A stretch of DNA of 64,000 nt from NCBI RefSeq assembly GCF_020520425.1, contig NC_079492.1, forward strand, positions 144,429,861 through 144,493,860. Reading direction: 5' to 3'. The translations under genes were made by a program, and so were the position numbers. This DNA comes from Spinacia oleracea. Its lineage: Eukaryota > Streptophyta > Magnoliopsida > Caryophyllales > Amaranthaceae. Of this stretch, positions 12,015 to 21,645 are shown in pieces. The notes under the pieces were generated by a model, which did no database searches, was not told the DNA's origin, and saw nothing but the letters and a program-made list of their open reading frames with translations. How positions within the stretch are numbered: position 1 is the first letter of the stretch; each line of letters begins with the position of its first letter.

Positions 12015-12187
12015 CTTACGGAAATTGGGATAATTGGTGTTAGCATCATCTTCATCCGCTTCCTGTCAAATTTAAGGAAATTCAGAAATCCCTAATTCGA
12101 TTTTTGAATAAAGAACCCTAGAAACTACAATCATTGATAAGAAGAAAAACATACCTTAGCGTCACCATTCTTTGAATTGTTATTCAC
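12015..12187 (-). other. Possible spliced exon pair of an unrecognised gene
   Basis: On the minus strand, an open stretch ending NGDAK at 12155 has a CTAAG|GTATG donor. An AG|GAAGCG acceptor then opens a 48-nt block, 12062-12015, encoding EADEDDANTNYPNFRK with a GTAAG|GTTAGG donor. Both junctions are phase 0. No ATG is found in this frame upstream (two stops precede it), and no later exons were found. It could be the 5' end of a lost gene, a 5' UTR exon pair or chance. Confidence 0.25.
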
Positions 12188-13744
12188 TTATTACCGTCTT
12201 CAGCTCACAGAGATCTCCATAACTTGAATTCGAGAAGGGAATTGTGACAATCAATTGAGGATTTCAGCAAGCTCGCCTGCCACACTTTGAAGAAAAAAAG
12301 CAATTAAATATCAGATTTAACCCCCCAAAAAAAAAAGCAAAGACAATCCATTTGAAATATTGAACTTGGCGAAACAAAAATGGTGAGAGAAAAATAGAGT
12401 ACCAGGCTCGAGAACAACACAAAGAATTAGGGCACCGGATTGGGAGTGAAGAGGAGAGGGGAGCTAATGGCAAGGAGAACGTGGCACCAGATAGGGGCAA
12501 GGGCAGAATGTAAAACAAAGAAGAATTAGGGGTATTATAGTAATCTAAATGTTACAGGAATAGTAAATGAAGTTTAAGCCTTTATAAGTGTTAGGATTCG
12601 GTGTAATAACCATGCTTCTATGCTCTGTTATTTTAACTCTTGTAATGATTTGTTCTCCTTCATCACTCGAAATGATGAGTTAAGTTGGTCTTATTTTAAG
12701 AGTTAATATCGTTTCTATTTCCTTAAAAAAATAAAAAGGATGGTGTAATTCTTGTGAGATTTCTAGGTACAATATGGTATTCCTTAGTGCATGGTATTTC
12801 TCACCGTTTTAATGTGGAAAATTGTGTATTTAGTAAAAATATTTCACTTCTCATTAACATGGTGGAAATTTCCTCCACAATCATGATTTTACAATTATCC
12901 TGATTTTAAAATTATATTTTTGGGTTTTTATACCTGTTTTACCCCGTGAAATAATGCCCTATATTAACTATGTTTTGTTAATTTTTTTTTATCGAGATTT
13001 AGTTGATAGTTTTAGGAAGCAGTATGAAATGAATTGGGTTTATTTTGTAAGTTGTTGAGAAAATGTTACCGAGTAATACATACTCTATTACTCTGGTATG
13101 TTTTATTTTGTGTAGACTCTACTACCATGTGGAATGCGCGACGACAATTATGTGTGTATAGACACATTTTGGGTTTGTTGTAATGCTGGTTGAACAATAT
13201 TATATGGTAAGATTCGAGATATGCAATTTGATGTTTAGGCTTGTTTCAATAGGTAGAATTGGGATTAATACGTAGCGAGAGCCAGTTAATTCTAAGTCTA
13301 TGATTAGTATGGATTCGAGAGAGCATGCTAGTCTAATTAACTGTTTTATTGATTATTATTGATTGTTTATCATCCTGGATTGTTTTTCATTGGTGAACCT
13401 ATGCCCTAAACCTTTTAATATCTAACTTATTCCGTTTTCATTATTGTTTTAATTCTAATCTACAAATCATCTCATATTCTTGTTTCCCAGTAGTCTAGAC
13501 CTTATATTTAGTAGTAGAAAGAACGATGTTTCCCTGTGGCTTCGATCCTGACTTCCCTTGCTATTTAGCTAGTGATTTTAGGTTTATCTTTGACTAGGTG
13601 ATACGACTTTAACCTGTCAGTTGTGTTACATGTCAGGCATCTAAACATGATACTTCGGCTTACCCTGGTCTTCTGCAATATCTACGTACTACTGATCATT
13701 CATTCAAACTAAGAATTTTGTGGAAGATAATTAGTTTTGCCTAA
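12188..13744. other. Intergenic, no gene recognised
   Basis: The 12264-12518 interval is richer in G/A on the plus strand and may be a promoter or 5' leader of the uncertain minus-strand unit at 12015-12187. From 12540 to 13744 the DNA is AT-rich with no open frame longer than chance. Confidence 0.4.
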
Positions 13745-13923
13745 GCTCTGATACCATGCTAGATATTGTGAAAACTCCTTGAATTGGAGTGTATTCCATT
13801 ATTTAAATATATAGGGATTACAATCTGAGTCCTAATATAATTAGGAACATTAATATGACTAGAAGTCTAATATACATCAAATATCCTAAGAGATTAAATC
13901 CTAGTAGATTTCTATCTCTATCA
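13745..13923 (-). mobile_element. Short copia-type LTR with adjacent primer binding site
   Basis: In the minus direction the 167-bp unit starts TGATAGAGATAGAAATC (ending at 13923) and ends CTAGCA at 13757, followed at once by TGGTATCAGAGC (13756-13745), the initiator-tRNA-Met primer site used by many plant copia elements. No coding region is seen on the far side, so this is a remnant. Confidence 0.6.
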
Positions 13924-14279
13924 TTAACTATAAAAGAAAAAAAGAAAAAAAAGAAGGAAAGATTGACTTAAGATTATTTAACAATAATTCTTTTTAAAAA
14001 AAATCTTCTTGCTTCCTTTGTTTTGTTCATGTGACATAAAATTTAGATTTTGTAAATTTTGGATCCAAACATTATATGTTCTGAATTTTTTTTGAAGTTA
14101 ACATCAATTTCACTAATAGCATATTATTTGGAAGAGATAATAAAAGCAGTTGTAGAAATATGGATGATGATGAATTGCCGCAGTTTTTTTTCTTCAATTC
14201 ATTAATTTATGTTGTTAATTTTGTGCGGAAATATTCTAATTATATGATGATATTGATAAGGTTCATTGACAAGTAATTG
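13924..14279. other. AT-rich spacer, nothing recognised
   Basis: It contains an A/G-rich run near 13930-13960 but no gene signal. Confidence 0.4.
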
Positions 14280-14743
14280 TGTTTGTTATAACCAAACACA
14301 ACAAACACGTGCCACGAACTAGTGAGAATGAAACCTGCAAATACAATAAAGAACAAATAGCAAAAACAATAATAAAGGACACAAGTGTTTGTGAGGAAAT
14401 TTAGATTTCCTGCCCACAAATATTATCGTATTACGGAGTATTAAGTTTCTGCAAAATAATACAATAACCCCTCAATTGATGATTCATTTCACCAATGTAT
14501 TTTTTCCTCTTATTTTCTAGTTAGGCCTAAACCTCTTTTATAGGCTAAACTAGAAACCCTCGTCTACTAGAATTATATTTGCTCCCCAAGTCTAAATAAT
14601 TCAAGAGATTGTTACATACCAAAACATATCCAATTTCCTAATTACAATTCTAACTAAACTAGGAAACAACATATAAACTATGTTTGACTCCAAATCTGTT
14701 TTGTATTCTTGTCAATTTACTAAATTGTGTTTAATTCCTAACA
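14280..14743 (-). mobile_element. Solo copia LTR, about 464 bp
   Basis: In the minus direction it starts TGTTAGGAATTAAACAC and ends TTATAACAAACA, with TG...CA ends. It matches, along most of its length, the LTR part of the copia fossil at 22709-23128, including the ATTTAGATTTCCTSCCC and TAGGCCTAARC blocks. No internal region adjoins it. The flanking 5-mers are not identical, so the target duplication is unclear. Confidence 0.8.
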
Positions 14744-15356
14744 GTTAATGCCATAGATCCCATTTTGGAGGCTCATCACTGGAGTGCAACTTTTTTTTTT
14801 TGAAACAGAGCGCCAATGTGTTTTTTTAATATAAATACCAAATATCATTTTTTAATTGATTTTTTCATAAATTAAACTTTTAAATATATTAAATGTCAAA
14901 TAATCGCATGGACAAGATTTGAAAGATTGAGATTGAAAACAACTATAGTGGTGTGATTTTAGCTGTAAGTAGTTATTGAAAAGCCTTTCGTTTGGGCAAT
15001 TGGACTATGATTGAAAGTTGGATATACTCATATACATGACACGTATTAAAATTGACAAAAAATGAGGATAAGAATCACTCAATTTAAACAAAGCTTTACA
15101 AAATCTCAAAGCATTTTGACAATAATACATTAGTATAGAAAGTTGAAAAATCTAAATCTACTACTATGAAGTATGGATCATTAACATATGCATTCATATT
15201 GTATTCCCACAAAACCAATAAGATTTTAATTAATCTAGTGGTTAAGATGAGAGTTTTTAACCTGTGTACAATAAATTACAAGTCTGAATTCCTCCTCTTT
15301 TATAATTTGTATTGCCCTATTGGCTTGTTCTCACAAACCTCACTCTTTTGACATCA
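14744..15356. other. 3' flank of the glutaredoxin-like gene
   Basis: AT-rich; the right part should include the 3' UTR of the minus-strand gene that ends at 15357. The 61-codon frame at 15166-15351 has no recognisable content. Confidence 0.4.
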
Positions 15357-16499
15357 CTAGTGGCATAGAGGACAATGAATTAAACCATTTTCATTGCACT
15401 TGGGACATCTTTCCTTATCATTTCCAACTATCAACTTACAACTCCCTCCACATTCCATACATGGCACAAACCGGGCCCCACCACACCCTTCACATCCATG
15501 CCAACCAAGCCCTCTTTCAACTTGGGCCGAACTTAGTATCCGCCCGAGTCTACCCGACTCGTTTAGCTCCACCACCTCCTCCGCCCCTCCTAAATACCTC
15601 CCTTTCACAAACAACCTCGGCACCGGGACTCCCGTCCCGTTATCAACGCTCACCAACTCCTTCAACTCGCCTAGGAACGGGCCGTGTAACGACACGTTCC
15701 GTTCGTCGAACACGACCCGATGGTTCTCTAGGATAGCCCGGACCCGGTTACAATCTTCAAAAGTCCTCCTTACTCCTCCTAACGTAGTCGTATATAGAAC
15801 CACTAAGTGGGCCCCATTAGGAGGACATACCTCGGGAAAATCGCTAAGTGGGTCCCGTTTACTCTTCATTATCTTATCAAACACGGCCTCCTTTCCTTCC
15901 TTCTCTTTCTCCAACCGGTCCTTCATTATAAACGGGTTCGCCTTCAGTGACCCGCTCACCCCGCCCGAATTCAAAACCGGAACAAGCGACTCGTTCCTAG
16001 TCGACTCAGTCTTCCTCAGCCGACTCAGCTGGTTTTTAGCTTCATTACTACTCTCCAATGCTGAGAAATCCTTGTTCGACTCAGTTTTACGAAGCTGCGG
16101 CTTCTTCTTCTCACCATCTTCGTCCTTCTTCGCTTCCAAATCCTCAAGCGTGTGGAAGGAGAAGTTCTTCTTCATGGGCGGGCCTGATTCTGGGATCGGG
16201 TCCGGGCCGGGCTTATTGACAACCGGTCCTGGCTTCTTAAGGTCTTGCAACGCCTTGCTAACTTCCTCCCACGTGCCAGGACCATCAGAAGCTTCTTTCT
16301 CTAACGTGTCGAGTTTTTCAAGCAAGTGAGTTGGCACGTGTGAAGGCTTATTTTGCTGATTCTCTAGTTGAGCAGCATTGTCTAGCTTAAGCCACGGCTC
16401 TTCTATGGCGTTGATGTCGAATACGGCGAAACTAGACGGCGGTGGACGGTAGATATACGGCGTCGTAGCATCAACTTTCTTGGACGCGCCACACCCCAT
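15357..16499 (-). CDS. Glutaredoxin-domain protein with C-terminal CxxC zinc-ribbon-like tail (At5g39865-like), 380 aa
   Basis: A single uninterrupted exon. The N-terminus MGCGASKK is a classic N-myristoylation signal (Gly2) with Cys3 available for palmitoylation, so membrane association is likely. Residues 50-225 are a charged, low-complexity linker with two copies of LRKTES (136-141 and 161-166), possible basophilic kinase sites. Residues about 230-325 are the glutaredoxin-like fold: VVLYTTTLGGVRRTFEDC, VRAIL, and VPVPRLFVKGRYLGG with the cis-proline loop. The usual N-terminal active-site CxxC/CxxS is absent; TLGGVRRTF stands in its place, as in this plant subfamily. Residues 336-379 hold four CxxC pairs (CEGC, CMEC, CPKC, CPLC) that probably bind zinc. 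Its role in redox signalling is inferred from the family. It is more GC-rich than its surroundings. Confidence 0.93.
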   Translation of the reverse strand: MGCGASKKVDATTPYIYRPPPSSFAVFDINAIEEPWLKLDNAAQLENQQNKPSHVPTHLLEKLDTLEKEASDGPGTWEEVSKALQDLKKPGPVVNKPGPDPIPESGPPMKKNFSFHTLEDLEAKKDEDGEKKKPQLRKTESNKDFSALESSNEAKNQLSRLRKTESTRNESLVPVLNSGGVSGSLKANPFIMKDRLEKEKEGKEAVFDKIMKSKRDPLSDFPEVCPPNGAHLVVLYTTTLGGVRRTFEDCNRVRAILENHRVVFDERNVSLHGPFLGELKELVSVDNGTGVPVPRLFVKGRYLGGAEEVVELNESGRLGRILSSAQVERGLGWHGCEGCGGARFVPCMECGGSCKLIVGNDKERCPKCNENGLIHCPLCH

Positions 16500-16590
16500 A
16501 ATTTCTCTAATTAGAGAATTTCCTTTTTTTTTTCTTTTTTTTGGGGGGTTTTAAGGGGTTGTTAATCTTGTTATTGCATGGGGGAGATGG

Positions 16591-16600
16591 TTTATCTATA
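16591..16600 (-). promoter_or_regulatory. Candidate TATA box of the glutaredoxin-like gene
   Basis: The minus strand reads TATAGATAAA about 95 bases upstream of the start codon at 16499, which fits a plant TATA box plus a short leader. Confidence 0.5.
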
Positions 16601-16630
16601 AGGTGGAACTCGTGTGGGCTAAAAAGGTGG

Positions 16631-16636
16631 CACGTG
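16631..16636. promoter_or_regulatory. G-box CACGTG
   Basis: The palindrome CACGTG, in the context GGCACGTGTGG, lies about 130 bases upstream of the glutaredoxin-like start. Such sites bind bZIP and bHLH factors and often serve as ABA-response elements. That it acts here is inference. Confidence 0.45.
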
Positions 16637-17599
16637 TGGGTGATGGATGAATGGTTATGAATTAGCCAAGCATATATTCATAATGATTCCAAAAATTCAA
16701 TATTTGGATCGAATAATAAATGATATAGGATATGGTTTTCATACAAATAATTAAATGACAACCCCAAAAAAAAAAGTTATAATTCAAAGATTGATGTTGA
16801 TGGTATCAAGGGGTTAACCACTTAACATAAGTGGTTGTAATGGAATTTTGATTACTAGACTAACTTGGAAAATATTTCTCAAAGTACGGGATGCATAACA
16901 TAATAACACATAAACATAAATGATAGATTTTTTTGGTGGCAAACTGGCAACATAAATGATAGATGTGAGTATGATTCATTGTCTGCTTTACAATTACGTA
17001 CCATTTTATTTTACGGGTTGATAGTAACACGATTATAAATTTTAAAATTAAAAAATAATATGTATGAGAGTAAGAATATCATCAACGTACCCGTCAAAGA
17101 AGCCACACTAGAAATTCACACACTTAATTCGTAATTAATTTAGATATATTATCAATTTAAAAGATGGATAATCAATCAAAGCCCTAAATGTATTTTAGGG
17201 AAGTCTACTTGATGGAAATTGTTACTTGTAATTAAGATGGATAAGTACGTATGGATAAATTCTTACTTGGCATTGTTAAATGTATTTCATTTCAATAGTT
17301 TTGTTGATTTAAACAATAAAACAAACTAATAATCTCTCTAAGTTTTGTTTTCCTACATATATTTCCACAGTGTTACTTTATTCACTTATAGGGATTTGTT
17401 AGCCATTATAATCTCTAGCTCTCTATAAAGCGAAGTGAATGGTGAATCCAAAAGGGTTAATACTAAATTCCTTAACTTTGATTAGCTAATTAACAAGCTG
17501 TTTTTATTTGTTATTGTATAATAATACCATTAATATTCAAGAATTTAGGTCTTCCTATTTTGTACTCATACTGTTTTGGGTTTATACGTACGGGGTAAC
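16637..17599. other. Upstream intergenic DNA, no gene seen
   Basis: AT-rich. It would contain the distal promoter of the glutaredoxin-like gene; no coding block was recognised. Confidence 0.4.
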
Positions 17600-17604
17600 A
17601 AATA

Positions 17605-17755
17605 CAAGTCGGTGGAGTTGGTGGAAAACTCACCTTGTGACTTGGAGTTCGCAAGGTTTAGCCCCATCGATCAACTGCGAAATGCTTGGAAGTGGCTCAA
17701 GCGTAGACTAACCTGGGTTAATTAACATGAAGTAGACTAATAGGTGATGTTACAA
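17605..17755 (+). mobile_element. SINE-like element with tRNA-type pol III boxes
   Basis: TGGAGTTGGTGG near 17612 resembles a pol III A box. GCAAGGTTTAGCCCC near 17651-17665 resembles a B box (GGTTCRANNCC) at tRNA-like spacing. The copy ends in an A-rich tail near 17750. This layout is that of tRNA-derived plant SINEs; the exact ends are uncertain. Confidence 0.5.
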
Positions 17756-17974
17756 AAAAATGCATACGGAGTATGCAAATTAAGATTTCATTTATACGAG
17801 TTAGCACTGTGGCAATGCAATACTCGGTTTTATCAAGGTTGAAATATGGAGAACCTCGGAGCAATGTATTTAAACGTTATGTGGCACTATGCAGAGTTCC
17901 TTAAGCACATTAGCTTAAGTAATAAGACATCGAATAAAAGTAGCTTAAGAACACTTTTTTGCTTGCTACACTAC

Positions 17975-18338
17975 TAAAGATGGTCGTGGGGCGGACCGGA
18001 CTTCGTGCCGATACCACGGGCCTAACCGGACCGGGGCCAATCTAGGCCCACGTTGTGGCGTACCGGGACGGGCCGGAAAATTCAAAATAAGGCCCAGGCC
18101 CGGCACGAGTTCACGGGCTTTCGTGCCAGGCCGGGCCGGACGTCGTGCCTAAGGCTAACATTACAAAATTTAGCGTGCTTTGTCGTGCCGTGTCTTGCCG
18201 TGCTTTTTCCAAAAAAATTAAGGCCCATGCCCGGCCAACGACTTCGTGCCCGTGCCAGACCGGGTTTTTTCGTACACGGGCCAGGCTATTTTCGTGTTGG
18301 GTCGGGCTTCGGGCCGGGCCGGGCCATAACCATCTTTA
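17975..18338. mobile_element. hAT-type MITE, TIR TAAAGATGG, 8-bp target duplication
   Basis: Ends TAAAGATGGTCGTGGG and CCATAACCATCTTTA, with identical flanking TACACTAC (17967-17974 and 18339-18346). The interior is GC-rich with repeated GGGCCGG and CGTGCC words, unlike the AT-rich surroundings. Related copies are at 56379-56719 and 61088-61411. No coding content; the reading frames across it are spurious. Confidence 0.92.
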
Positions 18339-18346
18339 TACACTAC

Positions 18347-19296
18347 TAAAGTACTGAACTACTAAATTGGTTTACATTGCCATAATACTCAATGTATTGT
18401 GGCATTTCATTTTTGTCAACGTTGGGGTTGGCTATTGAAATTTATTCAAGCACCAATGTTAACTGTTACTAAACTTTCTTTTACCGTGTATTAAAATTGG
18501 AAAGGAGGAGTTTATGCGATCATTTTCTCACTGAAATCCTTAAGAGACTTCCCCGTTAAATGTTTTTTTTTTAAATATTATATGTATCTTTGTATGATCT
18601 TTTATTTGCAAGGTAATTTTAGGAACTATAACATATTTACTTAACATGATAAATCGTTTACTCCTCGTCTAATTATTCAACATATTTGGCTCGGTTCGAT
18701 TTGCTAATTGATTTTAATTTCTTGGGGAATCTGCGTGTGTACGTTGTTAAGATATCTTTAGATAATCATATCAGAGAATTATGTACAATAGGTACAGATA
18801 ATGATTTTGTAGAAATTTACATAATCCGTGGCGTGGCCGAATCTCAATTGGTAGCTTAATAAACTACGATTTTAGTATTTATAAAAAAATATGTTTGTAT
18901 GAATTCAGACTTATCAATTTATCATATATATGAAATAAAACTTTCATATTATTTGTGTCGTTAACATTTCGTTAATTCTCATTTTATGTTAGCGATAATT
19001 TTGTTTGTCGCTTTCAAAACCTTATATTTTAACGTTGCTCCGTATTTTATGGGGATTTATAGCATGCTTTTTGTAACACCCTGTATTTTTAAGCCTATTT
19101 TATTATTTTGTAATTACGATTATTAACGTAATTACGTCTTAATTTTTTTCCGATATTATTTTATATTTTGTATTATGTCTACCTTTTTATTGTGACATAA
19201 TACCAATCATTCGAGCCCAGTTTATTTTTCATAGGTGAAGTTTTCTCTTTTAAGCCAATCTTATTCTCCAAAATCTGCTTACTCATTTTGAGCTCT
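18347..19296. other. Intergenic, no gene seen
   Basis: AT-rich. A TGTAACACCCTG word at about 19074 resembles the start of a gypsy-type LTR, but nothing else supports a full element there. Confidence 0.35.
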
Positions 19297-20575
19297 GATA
19301 CCATACTGTAACGCCCCGACTTTTCGATACCTTAATTAACGGTAATAAGCCGTGCTTAGCTCATCATTAGCAGCGGAATTAGGCATAATTAATCCTAGGA
19401 CCTGTGGGTATGGGCCCACAAATAAAATAATTCTCAAATAACACTCCTTTAAATAATACAATATTTCCAAAATAAATATAACAATATTCTCATAATAAAA
19501 AATCCAATAACAGAATTTCCATAATAAATAATTTCTCGTCTTAAAATCTCCATAATAAAGTACTGACTCCAGTAATAACTCTCTTCTTGAGCAACTTTAG
19601 CTCCTTAACCGAAATTGTACATCATTATAAAATAGAAAACAGGAAAACACACAGAAAAATTCCAAAAATGAGTGGAAAACTCAGTAATATTACTCCAACT
19701 CGTCAAAATGGTTTTATTTTGAAAATCATTTGGAACATATCAATCATTAGCATTTATTGTTCGGAAATAACTAACTTAATCTCGTTATCTTATAAACTGT
19801 GTAGGCAAAGAATCATTTCCTTTACAGCTCATGGCAAGTACAGGTTTTGGCGGAACTTTTCTTACATCATTAAGGGGGGGGAACGCGTTCCATTTAACTT
19901 TGACTTAAGATGGCCTCCACTTGTAACTCGCCCATTTACTAGTTCAGTTCACTTTTCCATGCCGACAAAAGCAACATCGTATTTCTTTAAAATAACTTTA
20001 TCATAGTTATTCCCGAACAACGTCTTTAACATCATAAAATAATAACATAACATATTATATAACAATGAACTCATAAACCTTAAATTATCCATCATTTAGC
20101 ACATAATTCATATAATCACGTAATCACATATTTCATATACGGGCATATAAACTTAAATGCTAGACATTAAAATAATCTAATACTTTTATGTACGGACGTA
20201 TAAACATAATTGTTAAAATTACAATAACAATTACCTCGATCGCTTATCCTTAATCATCCGATTTGATCTCTAGTCATTATATCTGAAACCTTATTCACGT
20301 CCACTTATTTCCTTATGTTCCCATATGAAAGCATAAATTAGAAACTATATTTATTGTTCTTGACTTTTGGTTTAGGAAAATATCAAAACCATTAAATTAG
20401 GAAACTATTACTTAGCCTTCCTTCATATATTCTGACCAAGCCCAAACAAAATGATCTTTATTAAAATAAAACCAATGGCCCACTAACAACTCTTCTTTTT
20501 ATTTTGGTTGGGTTTCCATAAGGAGATTATGAATTAGAAGGAAGCAGCGTGAAGCAGAAACTGCTAATTCATTAT
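19297..20575 (-). mobile_element. LTR fragment with primer binding site (Ty3/gypsy-like TGTAACRCCCC ends)
   Basis: In the minus direction the unit ends GTCGGGGCGTTACA at 19313, then after three bases comes TGGTATCAGAGC (19309-19298), a tRNA-Met primer site. Inward, TTCCGCTGC and AATAAGCC-like words recall the end of the larger LTR-like unit at 30757-33678. The outer end is not defined, so the right limit is an estimate. No coding sequence is seen. Confidence 0.4.
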
Positions 20576-20580
20576 ATATA

Positions 20581-21115
20581 CTTCCTCCATTTATTTTTTA
20601 ATTGCACCATCCGAAATTTCACGTTTGCCAATGCACTATTTTAACCACTAATATCTCTCATTATATATACTCTTTCCGCATTTATTTAAGAGATACACTT
20701 GGCCGGACACGAGTAGAATTGAATGAAATAAAGTAATAAAACAAGTGGGATTGAGTAGATATTTTAATAAGAAAAACAAATGGGGACCATGTCATTTTAG
20801 GGAGTGGAGGGTGGGGTTGGGGTGTAGATATATTATTTAATTAGATGGTGGGGTTGATAAGTTACTAAAAATGGCAAGTGTATCTCTTAAATAAATACGG
20901 CCGGAAAAAGCAAGTGTATCCCTTAAATAAATACATAGGGAGTATTAAAAAATTATAAAAATTTGATAATTTCAAAGAATATTTCAAGACGAATCTAACA
21001 AGATCCCGCATTAATATATTTTTCCTTACATATAAATCACAAAAAATAACTACATAAGAATATGAAAATAGTGTTAAAACCAAGATGGTGCAATTATAAA
21101 AAAAAATGGAGGAAG
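20581..21115. mobile_element. Stowaway-type MITE, interrupted by a second MITE
   Basis: TIRs CTTCCTCCATTTATTTTTT on the left and the complement of AAAAAAATGGAGGAAG on the right, each bounded by TA; GCACCATC and GATGGTGC lie just inside. The interior is interrupted at 20670-20942 by another TA-flanked MITE. Confidence 0.85.
20670..20942. mobile_element. Stowaway-type MITE nested in the 20581-21115 MITE
   Basis: TIRs CTCTTTCCGCATTTATTTAA and TTAAATAAATACATAGGGAG, bounded by TA. An internal sub-end (AAATAAATACGGCCGG) repeats the terminus. It is closely related to the MITE at 53807-55642 and represents that element's uninterrupted form. Confidence 0.88.
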
Positions 21116-21199
21116 TATATATCTTCAGAATTATAAATTTGTATTAAAATTACTATTTTTGGTGGAAAATATTTTCAAACGGGATATCACAAAGCAAAA

Positions 21200-21645
21200 T
21201 GGGAGCCTAGTCTATGCTAACAAGTTTGCCCCTTTTATGCTCTTTGCTCCTCGATCCTATTTTATAAAGTAAAGTGGAGATACGAAAGACGATGGCGGAA
21301 TGTAATTGACCTAAATGACGATTAAGGATCAATATATAATTTTGCCCCTTTTGTATTTTTTACTCTTCGATTCTAGGTCTCGAGTTGAAGCGGAGTCATT
21401 AAAGAAGATGGTGGAATGAAGGCTAGACATTGTCGGAATTGGGATAAAATTGTGAGATCTTGGTTTTAATATAAAATATTATACCTCTATTCAAATGTTT
21501 TCAATTTTCACCAATCAGTTATGCGTCTAATTTTCAAGTTTCGAGGACGGAACTTTTTCTAAAGGGGTAAGAGTGTAATACCCCGAAATTTTTAAACTTG
21601 ATTTATCAAAATTAAAAATATTTTAGTTTTTAATTTTAATAAATA
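21200..21645 (+). mobile_element. Ty3/gypsy-type 3' end with LTR start, fossil
   Basis: TTTCGAGGACGGAAC at about 21540 followed by AAAGGGGTAAGAG (polypurine tract) and TGTAATACCCCGAAATT at 21573 matches the typical 3' end of a plant gypsy element running into its LTR. The LTR is cut off near 21645 against the copia fossil. Upstream, 21212-21297 and 21340-21425 are diverged direct repeats. Broken and old. Confidence 0.55.

Noticed and set aside
15230-15285. TAATCTAGTGGTTAAGATGAG, tRNA-like A box
   Set aside because: No B box or cloverleaf follows at the right distance, so not called as a tRNA or SINE.
15394-16329. 311-codon plus-strand open frame
   Set aside because: It is the antisense shadow of the glutaredoxin-like gene; its composition follows from the codon use of the minus strand and it has no protein likeness.
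18053-18357. 98- and 70-codon frames
   Set aside because: They fall inside the GC-rich hAT MITE at 17975-18338; the apparent Arg/Gly/Pro-rich proteins are products of its repeated words.
19587-20006. 139-codon plus-strand frame
   Set aside because: Lies within an LTR fragment oriented the other way; no recognisable motif.
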